Below, one piece after another: positions 54,147 through 64,000 of a stretch of DNA of 64,000 nucleotides. How positions within the stretch are numbered: the first letter of the stretch is position 1; each line of letters opens with the position of its first letter. The stretch is from positions 1,736,001 through 1,800,000 of the forward strand of contig NC_010524.1 of the NCBI RefSeq assembly GCF_000019785.1, read 5' to 3'. The DNA is from Leptothrix cholodnii SP-6. Lineage in GTDB: Bacteria > Pseudomonadota > Gammaproteobacteria > Burkholderiales > Burkholderiaceae_C. The position numbers were made by a program, and so were the translations under genes. Below the pieces are notes generated by a model, which saw only the letters and a program-made list of their open reading frames with translations, made no database searches and had not been told where the DNA came from.

Positions 54147-54276
54147 GATTTCAGGAAATTTGAGTCGGCTGTGTGATGATCGCCAACAGGCTCGTTCCTG
54201 CACTTAACTGAACTGTTTGCTCGACCTGACTGAGATGGCTTGGGGGTATTGTTCGAGCCATTGCATGGGAGACGCC

Positions 54277-56916
54277 TTGAAAACCGATATGACGCGTACG
54301 GGGCGTTTGGCTCTGAAGCAAGTGGCAGCTGCGGTTGCCGTGACGGCTGCGATTTGCGCCGCGCCCTCTGCCTGGGCCCTGAGCCTGGGCCGACTGACGG
54401 TGCAGTCTGCGCTGGGAGAGGGTCTGCGTGCAGAGATCGATGTCACCAGCCTGACGCCCGACGAGGCATCGAACCTGCGTGTTCGTGTCGCGCCGCCTGA
54501 TTCGTATCGAATCGCGGGTGTCGACTACAACCCCGTCCTGCCGGCCACCAGCGTCACGCTGCAGCGTCGCGCCGACGGCACGCCGTTCCTGCGGATCTCC
54601 AGCGACCAGTCGGTGCAGGAACCGTTCGTCGACGTGATCCTCGAGATTTCGTGGTCCAGCGGTCGGCTGTTGCGCGAGTACACGCTCCTGTTCGATCCGC
54701 CGGCAACCGCACGCGCGCCGTCTGCGCCCGCGCCGGCCATCGCCGCTGCGCCGGCTCCGGCACCGACCCGAGTCGAGCCGCCGGTTCAGGTGCCGGCTCC
54801 GGTTGCTGCGGCACCGACACCCGCGCCCACCGCACCGGCGCCTGCGCTGTCGCCGGCGCCTGTCGCCCCGGCCCGGGGCGAGCTCGCGTTGCGCAAGCCG
54901 GCTGCCGAGCCCGATGCATCGGCGTCGTCCCCGCCGACCGAATACCGCGTCAAGCGTGGCGACACGCTGACGTCCATCTCGTCGAAGCTGCAGTCCGGTG
55001 GCGCGTCGCTCGATCAGGCGCTGGTGGGCCTGTTCCGTGGCAATCCGCAGGCCTTCACGGGTGACAACATGAACCGCCTGAAGGCGGGTGTCGTGTTGAA
55101 CGTGCCGTCGTCGGAGCAGATGACCGCGATCGATGCCCAGGAGGCGCGCCAGATCATCCAGGCCCAGAGTGCCGATTTCAATGCCTATCGGCAGCGTCTC
55201 GCCTCATCGGTTCCCGAGCCCAAGGACGACACCGCACCCGCCCGCCAGGCGACCGGCACGGTCCGGGCCGAGGTGCAGGACAACAAGCAGTCCCAGAGCC
55301 AGACCCAGGATCGCCTGCGTCTCGACAAGGGCAAGCCGGCCACCGGCGCGGTGGTTGCAAGCGCCGAAGATGCGATCGCCAAGGAGCGCGCCGCCAAGGA
55401 AGCCGCCGCTCGTGCCACCGAGATCCAGCGCAACGTCGAAGAGCTGAAGAAGCTCCAGGCCGCGTCGGAAGCACAGATGGCTCGCAAGCCTGCTGCTGCG
55501 GTCGCCGCCTCGTCACCTTTGCCCGCGTTGAGCGTCGGTGCCGCGCCTGAGCCCGCGCCGGTGGCGGCGTCGGCCGCTTCGGCGCCGCCTGCCGTTGTCG
55601 TCGCTGCTGCGGAGCCCGCGGCATCACAGGCTTCTGCGCCTGAAGCGGCAGCCGCTGCAAGCGATGCGGCCAGCCCGGCCGCGATGGCGGTAGCGCCTGC
55701 TGCCTCGGTCATGCCGTCCGCACCGGCGCCCGAGCAGGCTGCCGACGACCAGCCGTCGCTGATCGACTCGTTGTCCGAAAACCCGTGGGTTCTGCCGGGG
55801 GCCGGTCTGGTCCTCGCGCTGCTGGCGGGTCTGGGCTATTACCGTCTGCGCGGCAAGGGCAAGGAAGACGCCGGTGTGACGTCCTTCCTTGAAAGCCGTC
55901 TGCAGCCGGATTCGTTCTTCGGTGCCAGCGGTGGTCAGCGCATCGACACCCGTGATGCATCGGGCGCGCCGTCGTCGATGAGCTATTCGCTCAGCCAGAT
56001 CGATGCGATCGGCGACGTCGATCCGGTCGCCGAGGCGGATGTCTATCTCGCCTATGGCCGCGATCTGCAAGCCGAGGAAATCCTCAAGGAGGCGATGCGC
56101 GCCAATCCCGAGCGCCTGGCCATCCGCACCAAGTTGCTCGAGGTCTACGCCAAGCGCCGCGACACCAAGGGCTACGAACTGCTCGCCGGCGAGCTCTACG
56201 GACTGACCGGTGGCCAAGGTGAAGACTGGGTTCGTGCGCAAGAGCTGGGCCGTTCGATCGACCCTGAGAATCCGCTCTACGAACCCGGTGGCCAGCCCGG
56301 CTCCGGAAGCTCGGCCGACGTCGGCAGCGAGATGCTCGGCGCGAGCACGATGCCTCAGTCGATCGTGCCGTCTCCGTCGCGTTTCGAGCACAGCGTGCCC
56401 GATCTCGATCTGACCGGTGACATTCCCTCGGGCTCGTCTGCGGATGTCGACCTCGACATCTCGATGCCTGCCCGGATGGACGAAGCAGCGCCTTCGGTGC
56501 CCAGTGCCTTCAGCAGCGCACCGGCCGGTTTCGATGCTGCGCCGTCGGTGCCGGGCAGCAATCTCGATTCCGGCACGCACAGCCTGGACTTCGACCTGCA
56601 CGATCTGCCTCAGTTCGATGCGCCGGCTGCAGCCCCGAGTTCGCGTCCGTCCTCGATCGATCTGGCCGACATCTCGCTCGACCTGGATGCCGCGCCCAGC
56701 GTGCCTGCCAATCTGGCATCAACCGACACCATGTCGGCCTTCGATGTGGGCGAGGACGACGGTTCGGATCCGCTGGCACGCAAGCTCGAGCTGGCTGAAG
56801 AGTTCAACCAGATCGGTGACTACGAAGGTGCACGGGATCTGCTGCAGGAGGTCATCGAGAACGCCGACGGCGCACTCAAGGCCAAGGCGCAGGCCATGCT
56901 CGACGGTCTCGCTTGA
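54277..56916 (+). CDS. fimV: FimV/HubP-family polar scaffold protein
   Basis: FimV proteins sit at the cell pole and are needed for type IV pilus function and polar localisation. From the TTG at 54277 the protein has 879 residues, with a signal peptide (ending APSAWA), the conserved FimV N-terminal domain (SLGRLTVQSALGEGLRAEID) and a Pro/Ala linker. A LysM domain that binds peptidoglycan follows near 222-280 (YRVKRGDTLTSISSKL), then a charged coiled-coil region. A single transmembrane helix lies near 500-525. The acidic cytoplasmic part ends in the FimV C-terminal TPR-like motif (LARKLELAEEFNQIGDYEGA). The TTG has GGGAG five bases upstream; ATG codons at 54265 and 54289 are less well placed. 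Confidence 0.93.
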   Translation: MKTDMTRTGRLALKQVAAAVAVTAAICAAPSAWALSLGRLTVQSALGEGLRAEIDVTSLTPDEASNLRVRVAPPDSYRIAGVDYNPVLPATSVTLQRRADGTPFLRISSDQSVQEPFVDVILEISWSSGRLLREYTLLFDPPATARAPSAPAPAIAAAPAPAPTRVEPPVQVPAPVAAAPTPAPTAPAPALSPAPVAPARGELALRKPAAEPDASASSPPTEYRVKRGDTLTSISSKLQSGGASLDQALVGLFRGNPQAFTGDNMNRLKAGVVLNVPSSEQMTAIDAQEARQIIQAQSADFNAYRQRLASSVPEPKDDTAPARQATGTVRAEVQDNKQSQSQTQDRLRLDKGKPATGAVVASAEDAIAKERAAKEAAARATEIQRNVEELKKLQAASEAQMARKPAAAVAASSPLPALSVGAAPEPAPVAASAASAPPAVVVAAAEPAASQASAPEAAAAASDAASPAAMAVAPAASVMPSAPAPEQAADDQPSLIDSLSENPWVLPGAGLVLALLAGLGYYRLRGKGKEDAGVTSFLESRLQPDSFFGASGGQRIDTRDASGAPSSMSYSLSQIDAIGDVDPVAEADVYLAYGRDLQAEEILKEAMRANPERLAIRTKLLEVYAKRRDTKGYELLAGELYGLTGGQGEDWVRAQELGRSIDPENPLYEPGGQPGSGSSADVGSEMLGASTMPQSIVPSPSRFEHSVPDLDLTGDIPSGSSADVDLDISMPARMDEAAPSVPSAFSSAPAGFDAAPSVPGSNLDSGTHSLDFDLHDLPQFDAPAAAPSSRPSSIDLADISLDLDAAPSVPANLASTDTMSAFDVGEDDGSDPLARKLELAEEFNQIGDYEGARDLLQEVIENADGALKAKAQAMLDGLA

Positions 56917-56947
56917 GCGCGCTCGTGATTGAACGGGGGCGACGGCC

Positions 56948-57736
56948 TTGCGTCTGGCGCTGGGCCTGAGCTACCGCGGATCGGCCTACAGGGGCTGGCA
57001 GAGCCAGACCAACGGGGCGACCGTCCAGGATGTGCTCGAAGCGGCCTTGTGCCGCTTTGCCGCCACGCCGATCCGCGTCAGCTGCGCCGGGCGCACCGAT
57101 GCGGGGGTTCACGCGCTCAATCAGGTCGTCCACCTCGATACCGATCGCGACCGCGAGCCCTTTTCGTGGGTCCGTGGCACCAACACCTACCTGCCGCCGG
57201 ACGTGGCGGTCCAGTGGTGTCGGCCTGTGCCCGATGCCTTCCATGCCCGCAATGCGGCGCGAGCCCGGCGCTATGCCTATGTGCTGCTCGAGTCGCCGGT
57301 GCGTCCGGCGATGGAGGCCGGGCAGGTCGGCTGGATCTTCCGCCCGCTGGATCAGGCGCGCATGGAGGCCTCTGCGGCCTTGCTGATCGGCGAGCACGAC
57401 TTCTCGGCTTTCCGGTCGGCCGATTGCCAGGCGCTGTCGCCGGTCAAGCAGATGCGCACCATCCGGATCGGCCGGCATGGCCCGTACTGGCGCTTCGATT
57501 TCGAGGCTTCCGCGTTCCTGCACCACATGATCCGCAACCTGATGGGGTGCCTGATCGCGGTCGGCACCGGTGCACGCGATCCGGCCTGGCTCGCCGGGGT
57601 TCTGGCGTCGCGTGACCGCCGGCTGGCGGCGCCGACCTTTTCTCCCGACGGGCTGTATTTTCTGGGCCCGCGCTACGATGCCGAGCTTGTTCTGCCCGAG
57701 CACACACCCGCTTTCGACTGGCTGCCGGGGGCCTGA
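56948..57736 (+). CDS. truA: tRNA pseudouridine(38-40) synthase
   Basis: TruA makes pseudouridine at positions 38-40 in the anticodon arm of many tRNAs. The 262-residue protein has the catalytic Asp in CAGRTDAGVHAL, RGTNTYLPPDVA, and the C-terminal FLHHMIRNLMG. The start is a TTG at 56948, which gives RLALGLSYRGSAYRGWQSQ directly after the initiator, matching family N-termini. No ATG is available there. It follows fimV by 31 bases and precedes trpF by 11. Confidence 0.94.
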   Translation: MRLALGLSYRGSAYRGWQSQTNGATVQDVLEAALCRFAATPIRVSCAGRTDAGVHALNQVVHLDTDRDREPFSWVRGTNTYLPPDVAVQWCRPVPDAFHARNAARARRYAYVLLESPVRPAMEAGQVGWIFRPLDQARMEASAALLIGEHDFSAFRSADCQALSPVKQMRTIRIGRHGPYWRFDFEASAFLHHMIRNLMGCLIAVGTGARDPAWLAGVLASRDRRLAAPTFSPDGLYFLGPRYDAELVLPEHTPAFDWLPGA

Positions 57737-57747
57737 GGCTTGTTGTC

Positions 57748-58410
57748 ATGATTCTTTCGCCTGCCCGAACACGCATCAAGATCTGCGGCCTGACGCGGCC
57801 CGGTGACGTGGATGTGGCCGTGGCTGCCGGCGCCGATGCGATCGGTCTGGTCTTCTATCCACGCAGCCCGCGCCATGTCAGCCTGGCCCTGGCGAGCGAT
57901 CTGGCTCGGCGCCTGCCACCCTTCGTGACCCCGGTCGGATTGTTCGTGAATGCGTCGCCGGAAGACGTCGAACGGGCCTGCGAGCAGATCCCGAACCTGC
58001 TGCTGCAGTTTCACGGTGACGAAACACCGGCGCAGTGCGAGGCCTCGGGCCGACCGTATCTGCGTGCTGCGCGCATGGATCCGGGTTTCGACTTGTTAAA
58101 CTTCGCACGCTCCTACACCAGCGCCCAGGCCATCCTGCTCGACGCCCATGTCGAGGGTTATGGCGGCGGCGGAAAGGTCTTCGATTGGTCGCTCATTCCC
58201 TCAGACGTGCCCCGTCCGGTCGTTTTGTCTGGTGGGTTGAATCCTGCAAACGTGACCGATGGAGTGCTTCGCGTCCGGCCGTGGGCCGTTGATGTGAGTT
58301 CTGGCGTCGAGTCGGCCAAGGGCATCAAGGATGCCGTGCTGATGCGCCAGTTTTGCGAAGCCGTCCGTGATGCTGATGCGCGTTCGATCGACGCCAGCAG
58401 CGGATATTGA
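57748..58410 (+). CDS. trpF: Phosphoribosylanthranilate isomerase
   Basis: TrpF isomerises phosphoribosylanthranilate in tryptophan synthesis. The 220-residue TIM barrel has the catalytic Cys in [13 protein letters not shown], the general-acid region [18 protein letters not shown], and the phosphate-binding [10 protein letters not shown] and VDVSSGVES. It is followed 17 bases later by trpB. No trp leader peptide was found upstream, in line with its place inside a larger operon. Confidence 0.96.
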   Translation: MILSPARTRIKICGLTRPGDVDVAVAAGADAIGLVFYPRSPRHVSLALASDLARRLPPFVTPVGLFVNASPEDVERACEQIPNLLLQFHGDETPAQCEASGRPYLRAARMDPGFDLLNFARSYTSAQAILLDAHVEGYGGGGKVFDWSLIPSDVPRPVVLSGGLNPANVTDGVLRVRPWAVDVSSGVESAKGIKDAVLMRQFCEAVRDADARSIDASSGY

Positions 58411-58427
58411 GCCGAGAGACAGATCCG

Positions 58428-59714
58428 ATGTTCGATTACCAGCAACCCGATGCCCGCGGGCATTTCGGGATCTACGGCGGCAGCTTTGTCGCCGAAACCC
58501 TGAGCCACGCGCTCGACGAACTGAATGCGGCCTACGAGCGTTACCGCCACGACCCCGAGTTCATCGCCGAATTCCGCAACGAACTGGCGCATTTCGTCGG
58601 CCGCCCGAGCCCGGTCTATCACGCCGCACGCATGAGCCGTGAAGTGGGCGGCGCGCAGATCTACCTCAAGCGCGAGGATCTCAACCACACCGGCGCGCAC
58701 AAGATCAACAACACCATCGGCCAGGCGCTGCTCGCCCGGCGCATGGGCAAGCCGCGCGTGATCGCCGAGACCGGTGCCGGCCAGCATGGCGTGGCCACCG
58801 CCACCATCTGCGCGCGCTACGGCATGGAATGCGTGGTCTACATGGGCAGCGAGGACGTCAAGCGCCAGAGCCCCAACGTCTACCGCATGAACCTGCTGGG
58901 CGCGCGCGTGGTGCCGGTCGAGTCGGGCAGCAAGACGCTCAAGGATGCGCTCAACGAGGCGATGCGCGACTGGGTCACCAACGTCGAGAACACCTTCTAC
59001 ATCATCGGCACGGTGGCGGGGCCGCACCCGTATCCGGCGATGGTGCGCGACTTCCAGCGCGTGATCGGCGACGAATGCCTGGTGCAGATGCCCGCCCTCG
59101 CGGGCCGTCAACCCGATGCGGTGGTGGCCTGTGTCGGTGGCGGCAGCAACGCGATGGGCATCTTCTATCCCTACATCCCGCATGAAGGCGTGCGCCTGAT
59201 CGGTGTCGAGGCGGCGGGCGAGGGCATGGAAAGCGGCAAGCATTCGGCCTCCTTGCAACGCGGCTCCCCCGGCGTGCTGCACGGCAACCGCACCTATGTG
59301 CTGCAGGACGCCAACGGCCAGATCACCGAGACGCACTCGGTGTCGGCCGGTCTCGACTACCCCGGCGTCGGCCCCGAGCACGCCTACCTGAAGGACATCG
59401 GCCGTGCCGAATACGTCGGCATCACCGATGCCGAGGCGCTGCAGGCCTTCCATTACCTGTGCCGCGCCGAGGGCATCATCCCGGCACTCGAATCCAGCCA
59501 CGCGGTTGCCTACGCGATGAAACTGGCCAAGACCATGCGCCCGGACCAGCACGTCCTCGTCAATCTGTCGGGCCGTGGCGACAAGGACATCGGCACGGTG
59601 GCCGACCTGTCGGGCGCCGATTTCTACTGCCGGCCGTCGTGCCGCGGCCAGAGCGTGAAGGGCGGCGATCCGTCCGTGGTCGAGATCCAGCGCAAGGCCG
59701 GGGGTGTGCAATGA
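58428..59714 (+). CDS. trpB: Tryptophan synthase beta chain
   Basis: TrpB joins indole and serine to make tryptophan. The 428-residue PLP enzyme has the Schiff-base Lys in [11 protein letters not shown], the phosphate-binding glycine loop [11 protein letters not shown], and [12 protein letters not shown]. The ATG at 58428 begins the normal N-terminus ([17 protein letters not shown]). It is about 25 residues longer than the E. coli enzyme, mostly at the C-terminus. The stop overlaps trpA by four bases (ATGA). Confidence 0.97.
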   Translation: MFDYQQPDARGHFGIYGGSFVAETLSHALDELNAAYERYRHDPEFIAEFRNELAHFVGRPSPVYHAARMSREVGGAQIYLKREDLNHTGAHKINNTIGQALLARRMGKPRVIAETGAGQHGVATATICARYGMECVVYMGSEDVKRQSPNVYRMNLLGARVVPVESGSKTLKDALNEAMRDWVTNVENTFYIIGTVAGPHPYPAMVRDFQRVIGDECLVQMPALAGRQPDAVVACVGGGSNAMGIFYPYIPHEGVRLIGVEAAGEGMESGKHSASLQRGSPGVLHGNRTYVLQDANGQITETHSVSAGLDYPGVGPEHAYLKDIGRAEYVGITDAEALQAFHYLCRAEGIIPALESSHAVAYAMKLAKTMRPDQHVLVNLSGRGDKDIGTVADLSGADFYCRPSCRGQSVKGGDPSVVEIQRKAGGVQ

Positions 59715-60522
59715 GCCGCATCGCCGCCACCTTCGCGCGCCTGGCCGGGCAGGGCCGCAAGGCGCTGATTCCGTATGTGACTGCCGGCGATCCGTTTGCC
59801 GACATCACGGTCGATCTGATGCACGCCATGGCCAAGGCGGGTGCCGACGTGATCGAACTGGGCGTGCCGTTTTCGGATCCGATGGCCGATGGCCCGGTGA
59901 TCCAGCGCGCCAGTGAACGCGCACTCTCGCGCAACATCTCCACCGCCGACGTGCTGGCGATGGTGGCGCGGTTCCGCGAAACCGACGACACCACGCCGGT
60001 GGTGCTGATGGGCTACGCCAACCCGGTCGAGCGTTACGGCCCGGATCGGTTCGTCGACGATGCGCGTGCGGCCGGTGTCGACGGCGTGCTGGTGGTCGAC
60101 TACCCGCCGCAGGAGTGCGAGGCGTTCGCCGATCGCCTGCGTGCGGCCGATCTCGACCCGATCTTCCTGCTGGCGCCGACCTCGACCGATGCCCGCATGG
60201 CCGACGTCGGCCGCATCGCCACCGGCTACGTGTACTACGTGTCGCTCAAGGGCGTGACCGGCTCGGGCAACCTCGACACCGACGCGGTGGCCCGCATGAT
60301 CCCGCGCATCCGCAGCCATGTGAGCGTGCCGGTCGGCGTGGGATTCGGCATCCGCGACGCGGCGACGGCCGTGGCGGTGGCCCGGGTATCGGACGCCGTG
60401 GTGATCGGTTCCCGTATCATTCAACTGATCGAAAACGAGCCGCGTGAGCGGGTGGTACCGGTGGCTGCCGGTTTCATCGCCGAAATTCGCACGGCCCTCG
60501 ACACCCTGCAAGGAACACACGC

Positions 60523-60526
<4 letters not shown>
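59711..60526 (+). CDS. trpA: Tryptophan synthase alpha chain
   Basis: TrpA cleaves indole-3-glycerol phosphate and channels indole to TrpB. The 271-residue TIM barrel has the catalytic Glu in [17 protein letters not shown] and Asp in [11 protein letters not shown], plus [11 protein letters not shown] and the phosphate loop GVGFGIRDA. It overlaps both trpB and accD by four bases. Confidence 0.97.
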
Positions 60527-61395
<869 letters not shown>

Positions 61396-61418
61396 GATCG
61401 CTCGACTGAATTTCCCGG

Positions 61419-61440
61419 GGGGCGTCGCGAGGCGCCCCTT
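61419..61440 (+). terminator. Terminator after accD
   Basis: An 8-base-pair stem with one G-U pair (GGGGCGTC with GGCGCCCC, loop GCGA) is followed by TTGTCTTTG. It lies 23 bases past accD and before folC. Confidence 0.6.
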
Positions 61441-61486
61441 GTCTTTGAGGCCTCCTTTTCTGCTCGCTCCCGCGGCAGCATCCTTC

Positions 61487-62800
61487 ATGTCCAAGACCTT
61501 GGCCGACTGGCTGGCCCATTGCGAGCGCCTGCATCCGGTGACGATCGACCTGACGCTGGCGCGCGTGGCGCGTGTTCGCGAGCGCCTCGGCCTGGCCTTC
61601 GACGTGCCGGTCTTCACCGTTGCCGGCACCAACGGCAAGGGTTCGACCTGCGCGATGCTCGAGGCCATCCTGCAGCAGGCGGGCTACCGGGTGGGCGTCT
61701 ACACCTCGCCGCATCTGGTGCATTTCGAGGAGCGCTTGCGCCTGAACGGCGAGATCGTCAAGGAGGCGCAGCTGCTGGCGCACTTCGAGGCGGTCGAAGC
61801 CGCGCGGGGCGATGAGCCGCTGACCTATTTCGAGTTCACCACGCTGGCCTTGCTGCACTGCATGGCCGCTCAGCCGCTCGACGCGGTGGTGCTCGAGGTC
61901 GGCCTGGGCGGGCGCCTCGATGCCGTCAACGTGATCGACACCGACTGCGCCATCATCACCAGCATCGACCTCGACCACATGGACTACCTCGGCGCCGACC
62001 GCGAAGCGATCGGCCGCGAGAAGGCCGGCATCATGCGCGCCGGCAAGCCGGTGGTGGTGTCCGACCCGCAGCCGCCGCAGAGCGTGCTCGATCGGGCGGC
62101 CGAGCTGGGTGCGGATCTGTGGTGCTTCGGCCGCGATTTCAACTACGCCGGCGACCGCCAGCAGTGGTCCTGGAGCGGCCGCGCGCGGCGTCACAACTCG
62201 CTCGGCTACCCGGCCTTGCGCGGCGCCAACCAGTTGCTCAACGCCTCGGGCGTGCTGGCCGCCCTGGATGCCTTGCGCCCCGTCTTGCCCGTGCCGGCCC
62301 AGGCGGTGCGCAATGGCCTGGCGATGGTCGAGCTGCCGGGCCGCTTCCAGATCGTGCCGGGCCAGCCGGCGCTGGTGTTCGACGTGGCGCACAACCCGCA
62401 TGCCGCGGCGGTGCTGGCACAGAACCTCGATCAGATGGGCTACTACCCGCGCACCCATGCCGTTCTCGGCGCGATGGCCGACAAGGATCTGCCCGGGCTG
62501 ATCCAGGCGCTGCTGCCGATGGTCGACGCCTGGTATTGCTGCGACCTGCCGACACCTCGTGCGGCCGGTGCAGCCCGTCTGGCCGAGGCGGTCGGCCAGG
62601 CCCGGCAGGCGCGGGCGCCGGGCCTGGCACCTCTGCCGACGGCTTCGTGTTCGACCCACGCCGGGCCGGTCGAGGCGCTGGCCGCAGCGGTTTCGGCGGC
62701 AGACCCCACTGATAGAATTGTGGTCTTCGGTTCGTTTTTCACAGTGGGTGGCGTTCTGTCGGCCGGCGTGCCACGCCTGGGAAGCGCACACCTCGGTTGA
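61487..62800 (+). CDS. folC: Dihydrofolate synthase / folylpolyglutamate synthase
   Basis: FolC adds glutamate to dihydropteroate and then to reduced folates. The 437-residue Mur-ligase-fold protein has the P-loop in VAGTNGKGSTCAMLEAIL, the Mg-binding YTSPHLVHFEERL, LEVGLGGRLDAVNV and the C-terminal FDVAHNPHAAAVL. The ATG at 61487 is preferred to an upstream TTG at 61439, which would overlap the accD terminator. folD, another folate gene, lies far upstream. Confidence 0.95.
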   Translation: MSKTLADWLAHCERLHPVTIDLTLARVARVRERLGLAFDVPVFTVAGTNGKGSTCAMLEAILQQAGYRVGVYTSPHLVHFEERLRLNGEIVKEAQLLAHFEAVEAARGDEPLTYFEFTTLALLHCMAAQPLDAVVLEVGLGGRLDAVNVIDTDCAIITSIDLDHMDYLGADREAIGREKAGIMRAGKPVVVSDPQPPQSVLDRAAELGADLWCFGRDFNYAGDRQQWSWSGRARRHNSLGYPALRGANQLLNASGVLAALDALRPVLPVPAQAVRNGLAMVELPGRFQIVPGQPALVFDVAHNPHAAAVLAQNLDQMGYYPRTHAVLGAMADKDLPGLIQALLPMVDAWYCCDLPTPRAAGAARLAEAVGQARQARAPGLAPLPTASCSTHAGPVEALAAAVSAADPTDRIVVFGSFFTVGGVLSAGVPRLGSAHLG

Positions 62801-62881
62801 ACCGTTCAGGCGGATGCGCACCGGGCGCGTCGCAGCTTGCCGTCATCACCCACGCAATACGGTGCGTCGTTGCCGATCCAG

Positions 62882-63727
62882 ATGGGTTTGTTCTCCTCCT
62901 TCCAACGTAAACGCGACCCCCGGCGTCAGCAACGCGCTGCCGTTGCACAAGACGCCGCATCGGCGGAGCGGCTGCGCGTGCGTGCCCGTCGTCGACTGAT
63001 CGGCGCGGCCGTGCTCGTGGTGCTGGCCGTGATCGCCTTGCCGATGGTGTTCGAATCGCAGCCGCGACCGCTCGACACCTCGATCGCGATCGTGCTGCCG
63101 CACAAGGATGCCGTCCAGGCGCCTGCACCCGTCGCGGCGCCGGCGCCGATCCCGGTGCCGCCTCCCCCGCCTGTGCCGACGCTGCCCGATGCCCCGGCGC
63201 AGCCGCTGCCACAGGCCGCGCCCCCGTCGTCGACCGCTGCGATCGAGGCAAGTCCGCCACGCCAGCCGGCCGTGACCGCACCGGCGCCGGCGGCCAAGCC
63301 GGTGATGGACAACGCTGCAGCGGAAAAGGCTGCAAGAGAACGAGCGGCCCGCGCCGATCGCCTGGCCGCCGAGAAAGCCGCAGAGAAGGCCGCGGAGCGA
63401 GCTGCGGAACGGGCTGCCGCCGAGCGTGCGGCGGCCGCTGCGGCTGCCAAGGCGGCCGCCGACAAGGCTCAAGCCGCCGCCGCGAAGGCCGAATCCGGCA
63501 CGCGGTTCATGGTTCAGGTCGGCGCATTCGCCGAGGCGGCGACCGTGCGCGAGGCTCGCCAGCGCATCGAGAAGCTCGGCCTTCGAGCCACCGAGCAGGA
63601 CGTCGAGACGGCCGGTGGCCGTCGCACCCGCGTGCGGCTGGGGCCGTTCAATTCGCGCGAAGAGGCCGATCGTGCGCTCGCGAAGTTGCGTGCAGCAGGC
63701 CTGCCCGGCGCCGTCGTGCCGCTTTGA
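62882..63727 (+). CDS. SPOR-domain membrane protein, DedD-like
   Basis: This 281-residue protein has a basic N-terminus and one transmembrane helix near residues 37-57 (RRLIGAAVLVVLAVIALP). A Pro-rich segment and a charged Ala/Glu/Lys/Arg-rich helix (about 140-205) follow. The C-terminal SPOR domain (about 208-281) has FMVQVGAFAE and TRVRLGPFNSREEAD. SPOR domains bind denuded peptidoglycan at the septum, so a cell-division role like that of DedD is likely. It lies between folC and cvpA, the same order as E. coli folC-dedD-cvpA. Confidence 0.92.
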   Translation: MGLFSSFQRKRDPRRQQRAAVAQDAASAERLRVRARRRLIGAAVLVVLAVIALPMVFESQPRPLDTSIAIVLPHKDAVQAPAPVAAPAPIPVPPPPPVPTLPDAPAQPLPQAAPPSSTAAIEASPPRQPAVTAPAPAAKPVMDNAAAEKAARERAARADRLAAEKAAEKAAERAAERAAAERAAAAAAAKAAADKAQAAAAKAESGTRFMVQVGAFAEAATVREARQRIEKLGLRATEQDVETAGGRRTRVRLGPFNSREEADRALAKLRAAGLPGAVVPL

Positions 63728-63738
63728 CGCCCGAATTC

Positions 63739-64000
63739 ATGGCGGGTATCGGGTGGATCGATCTGTTCGTGATCGTGGTCGGGCTGCTGTCGGTGCTGCT
63801 CGGCGTCTTGCGCGGGCTGGTGCTGGAGGTGATGTCGGTGATCGGCTGGCTGATCGCCTGGCTGGTGGCGCAGGCCTGGGCTGCGCCGGTCGGGCTGACG
63901 GTCGCCTGGATGCCGATGAGTCCGGTGGCCCGCCAGGCGCTGGGGTTCGTGCTGTGCTTCGTGGTGGTCCTGTTTGCGTGGCGCCTGCTGGCCTGGCTGG
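63739..64000 (+). CDS. cvpA: CvpA family membrane protein, 3' truncated by window edge
   Basis: The first 87 residues are visible and contain three hydrophobic segments, beginning WIDLFVIVVGLLSVLLGVLR and continuing VIGWLIAWLVAQAW and GFVLCFVVVLFAW. This matches the N-terminus of CvpA proteins, which are needed for colicin V export in E. coli and for envelope stress tolerance. Position after the SPOR gene supports the call; purF is expected next in relatives, outside this window. Confidence 0.9.
   Translation, partial: MAGIGWIDLFVIVVGLLSVLLGVLRGLVLEVMSVIGWLIAWLVAQAWAAPVGLTVAWMPMSPVARQALGFVLCFVVVLFAWRLLAWL

Overview
This window is a stretch of chromosome from a high-GC betaproteobacterium, most likely of the order Burkholderiales (Leptothrix/Rubrivivax/Ideonella-like). 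That placement is an inference from gene order: leuC-leuD-leuB-asd-fimV-truA-trpF-trpB-trpA-accD-folC-SPOR-cvpA, homodimeric aceE with aceF and a lipoyl-bearing lpdA, and a yraN-SIS-dolP cluster beside rsmI. Coding density is very high. No gap without a gene exceeds about 285 bases; the longest (27613-27895, 54004-54276, 43201-43427, 15996-16208) hold regulatory sequence. No insertion sequence, phage gene, CRISPR array or rRNA was seen. There is one tRNA, tRNA-Ser(GCU).

Layout. 1-9.8 kb: a convergent sensor kinase/NarL-type regulator pair, an unrecognised three-repeat lipoprotein, a 3-hydroxyisobutyrate-dehydrogenase-like enzyme, dolP-SIS-yraN facing rsmI, and a MASE1-PAS-GGDEF diguanylate cyclase. 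9.8-22.5 kb: prlC, folD and a FixJ-type two-component pair on the minus strand, divergent from aceE-aceF-lpdA. 22.5-27.6 kb: a metallo-beta-lactamase-fold hydrolase, a DUF4124-glutaredoxin protein with an ApbE FMN transferase, and a Tat-exported PhoX phosphatase. 27.6-34.2 kb: phosphate locus with an OmpR-type regulator, then pstS-pstC-pstA-pstB-phoU-phoB, carrying three candidate PHO boxes but no phoR. 34.2-38.5 kb: a small lipoprotein, a nitroreductase, a cold-shock protein and clpS-clpA. 38.5-43.2 kb: a tightly overlapping minus-strand envelope and folding operon (L,D-transpeptidase, ppiA, ppiB, lpxH, mtfA). 43.4-49.3 kb: cysS, an AlkA-like glycosylase, accA, tilS and lysC. 49.3-64 kb: tRNA-Ser, leuCDB, asd, fimV, truA, trpFBA, accD, folC, a SPOR protein and the start of cvpA.

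How the parts fit. Most genes are core metabolism: pyruvate oxidation, fatty-acid initiation (accA, accD), leucine, tryptophan and aspartate-family synthesis, folate, phosphate uptake and proteolysis. The regions with most to offer are the phosphate locus (PHO-box-like repeats, two OmpR-type regulators, PhoX alongside, no kinase in cis), the AT-rich repeats between the two-component pair and aceE, the three nearly identical lipoyl domains, the translationally coupled envelope operon, a probable internal start in lysC, and the unrecognised repeat lipoprotein. I saw no clearly new multi-gene system; the findings are mostly regulatory or architectural.
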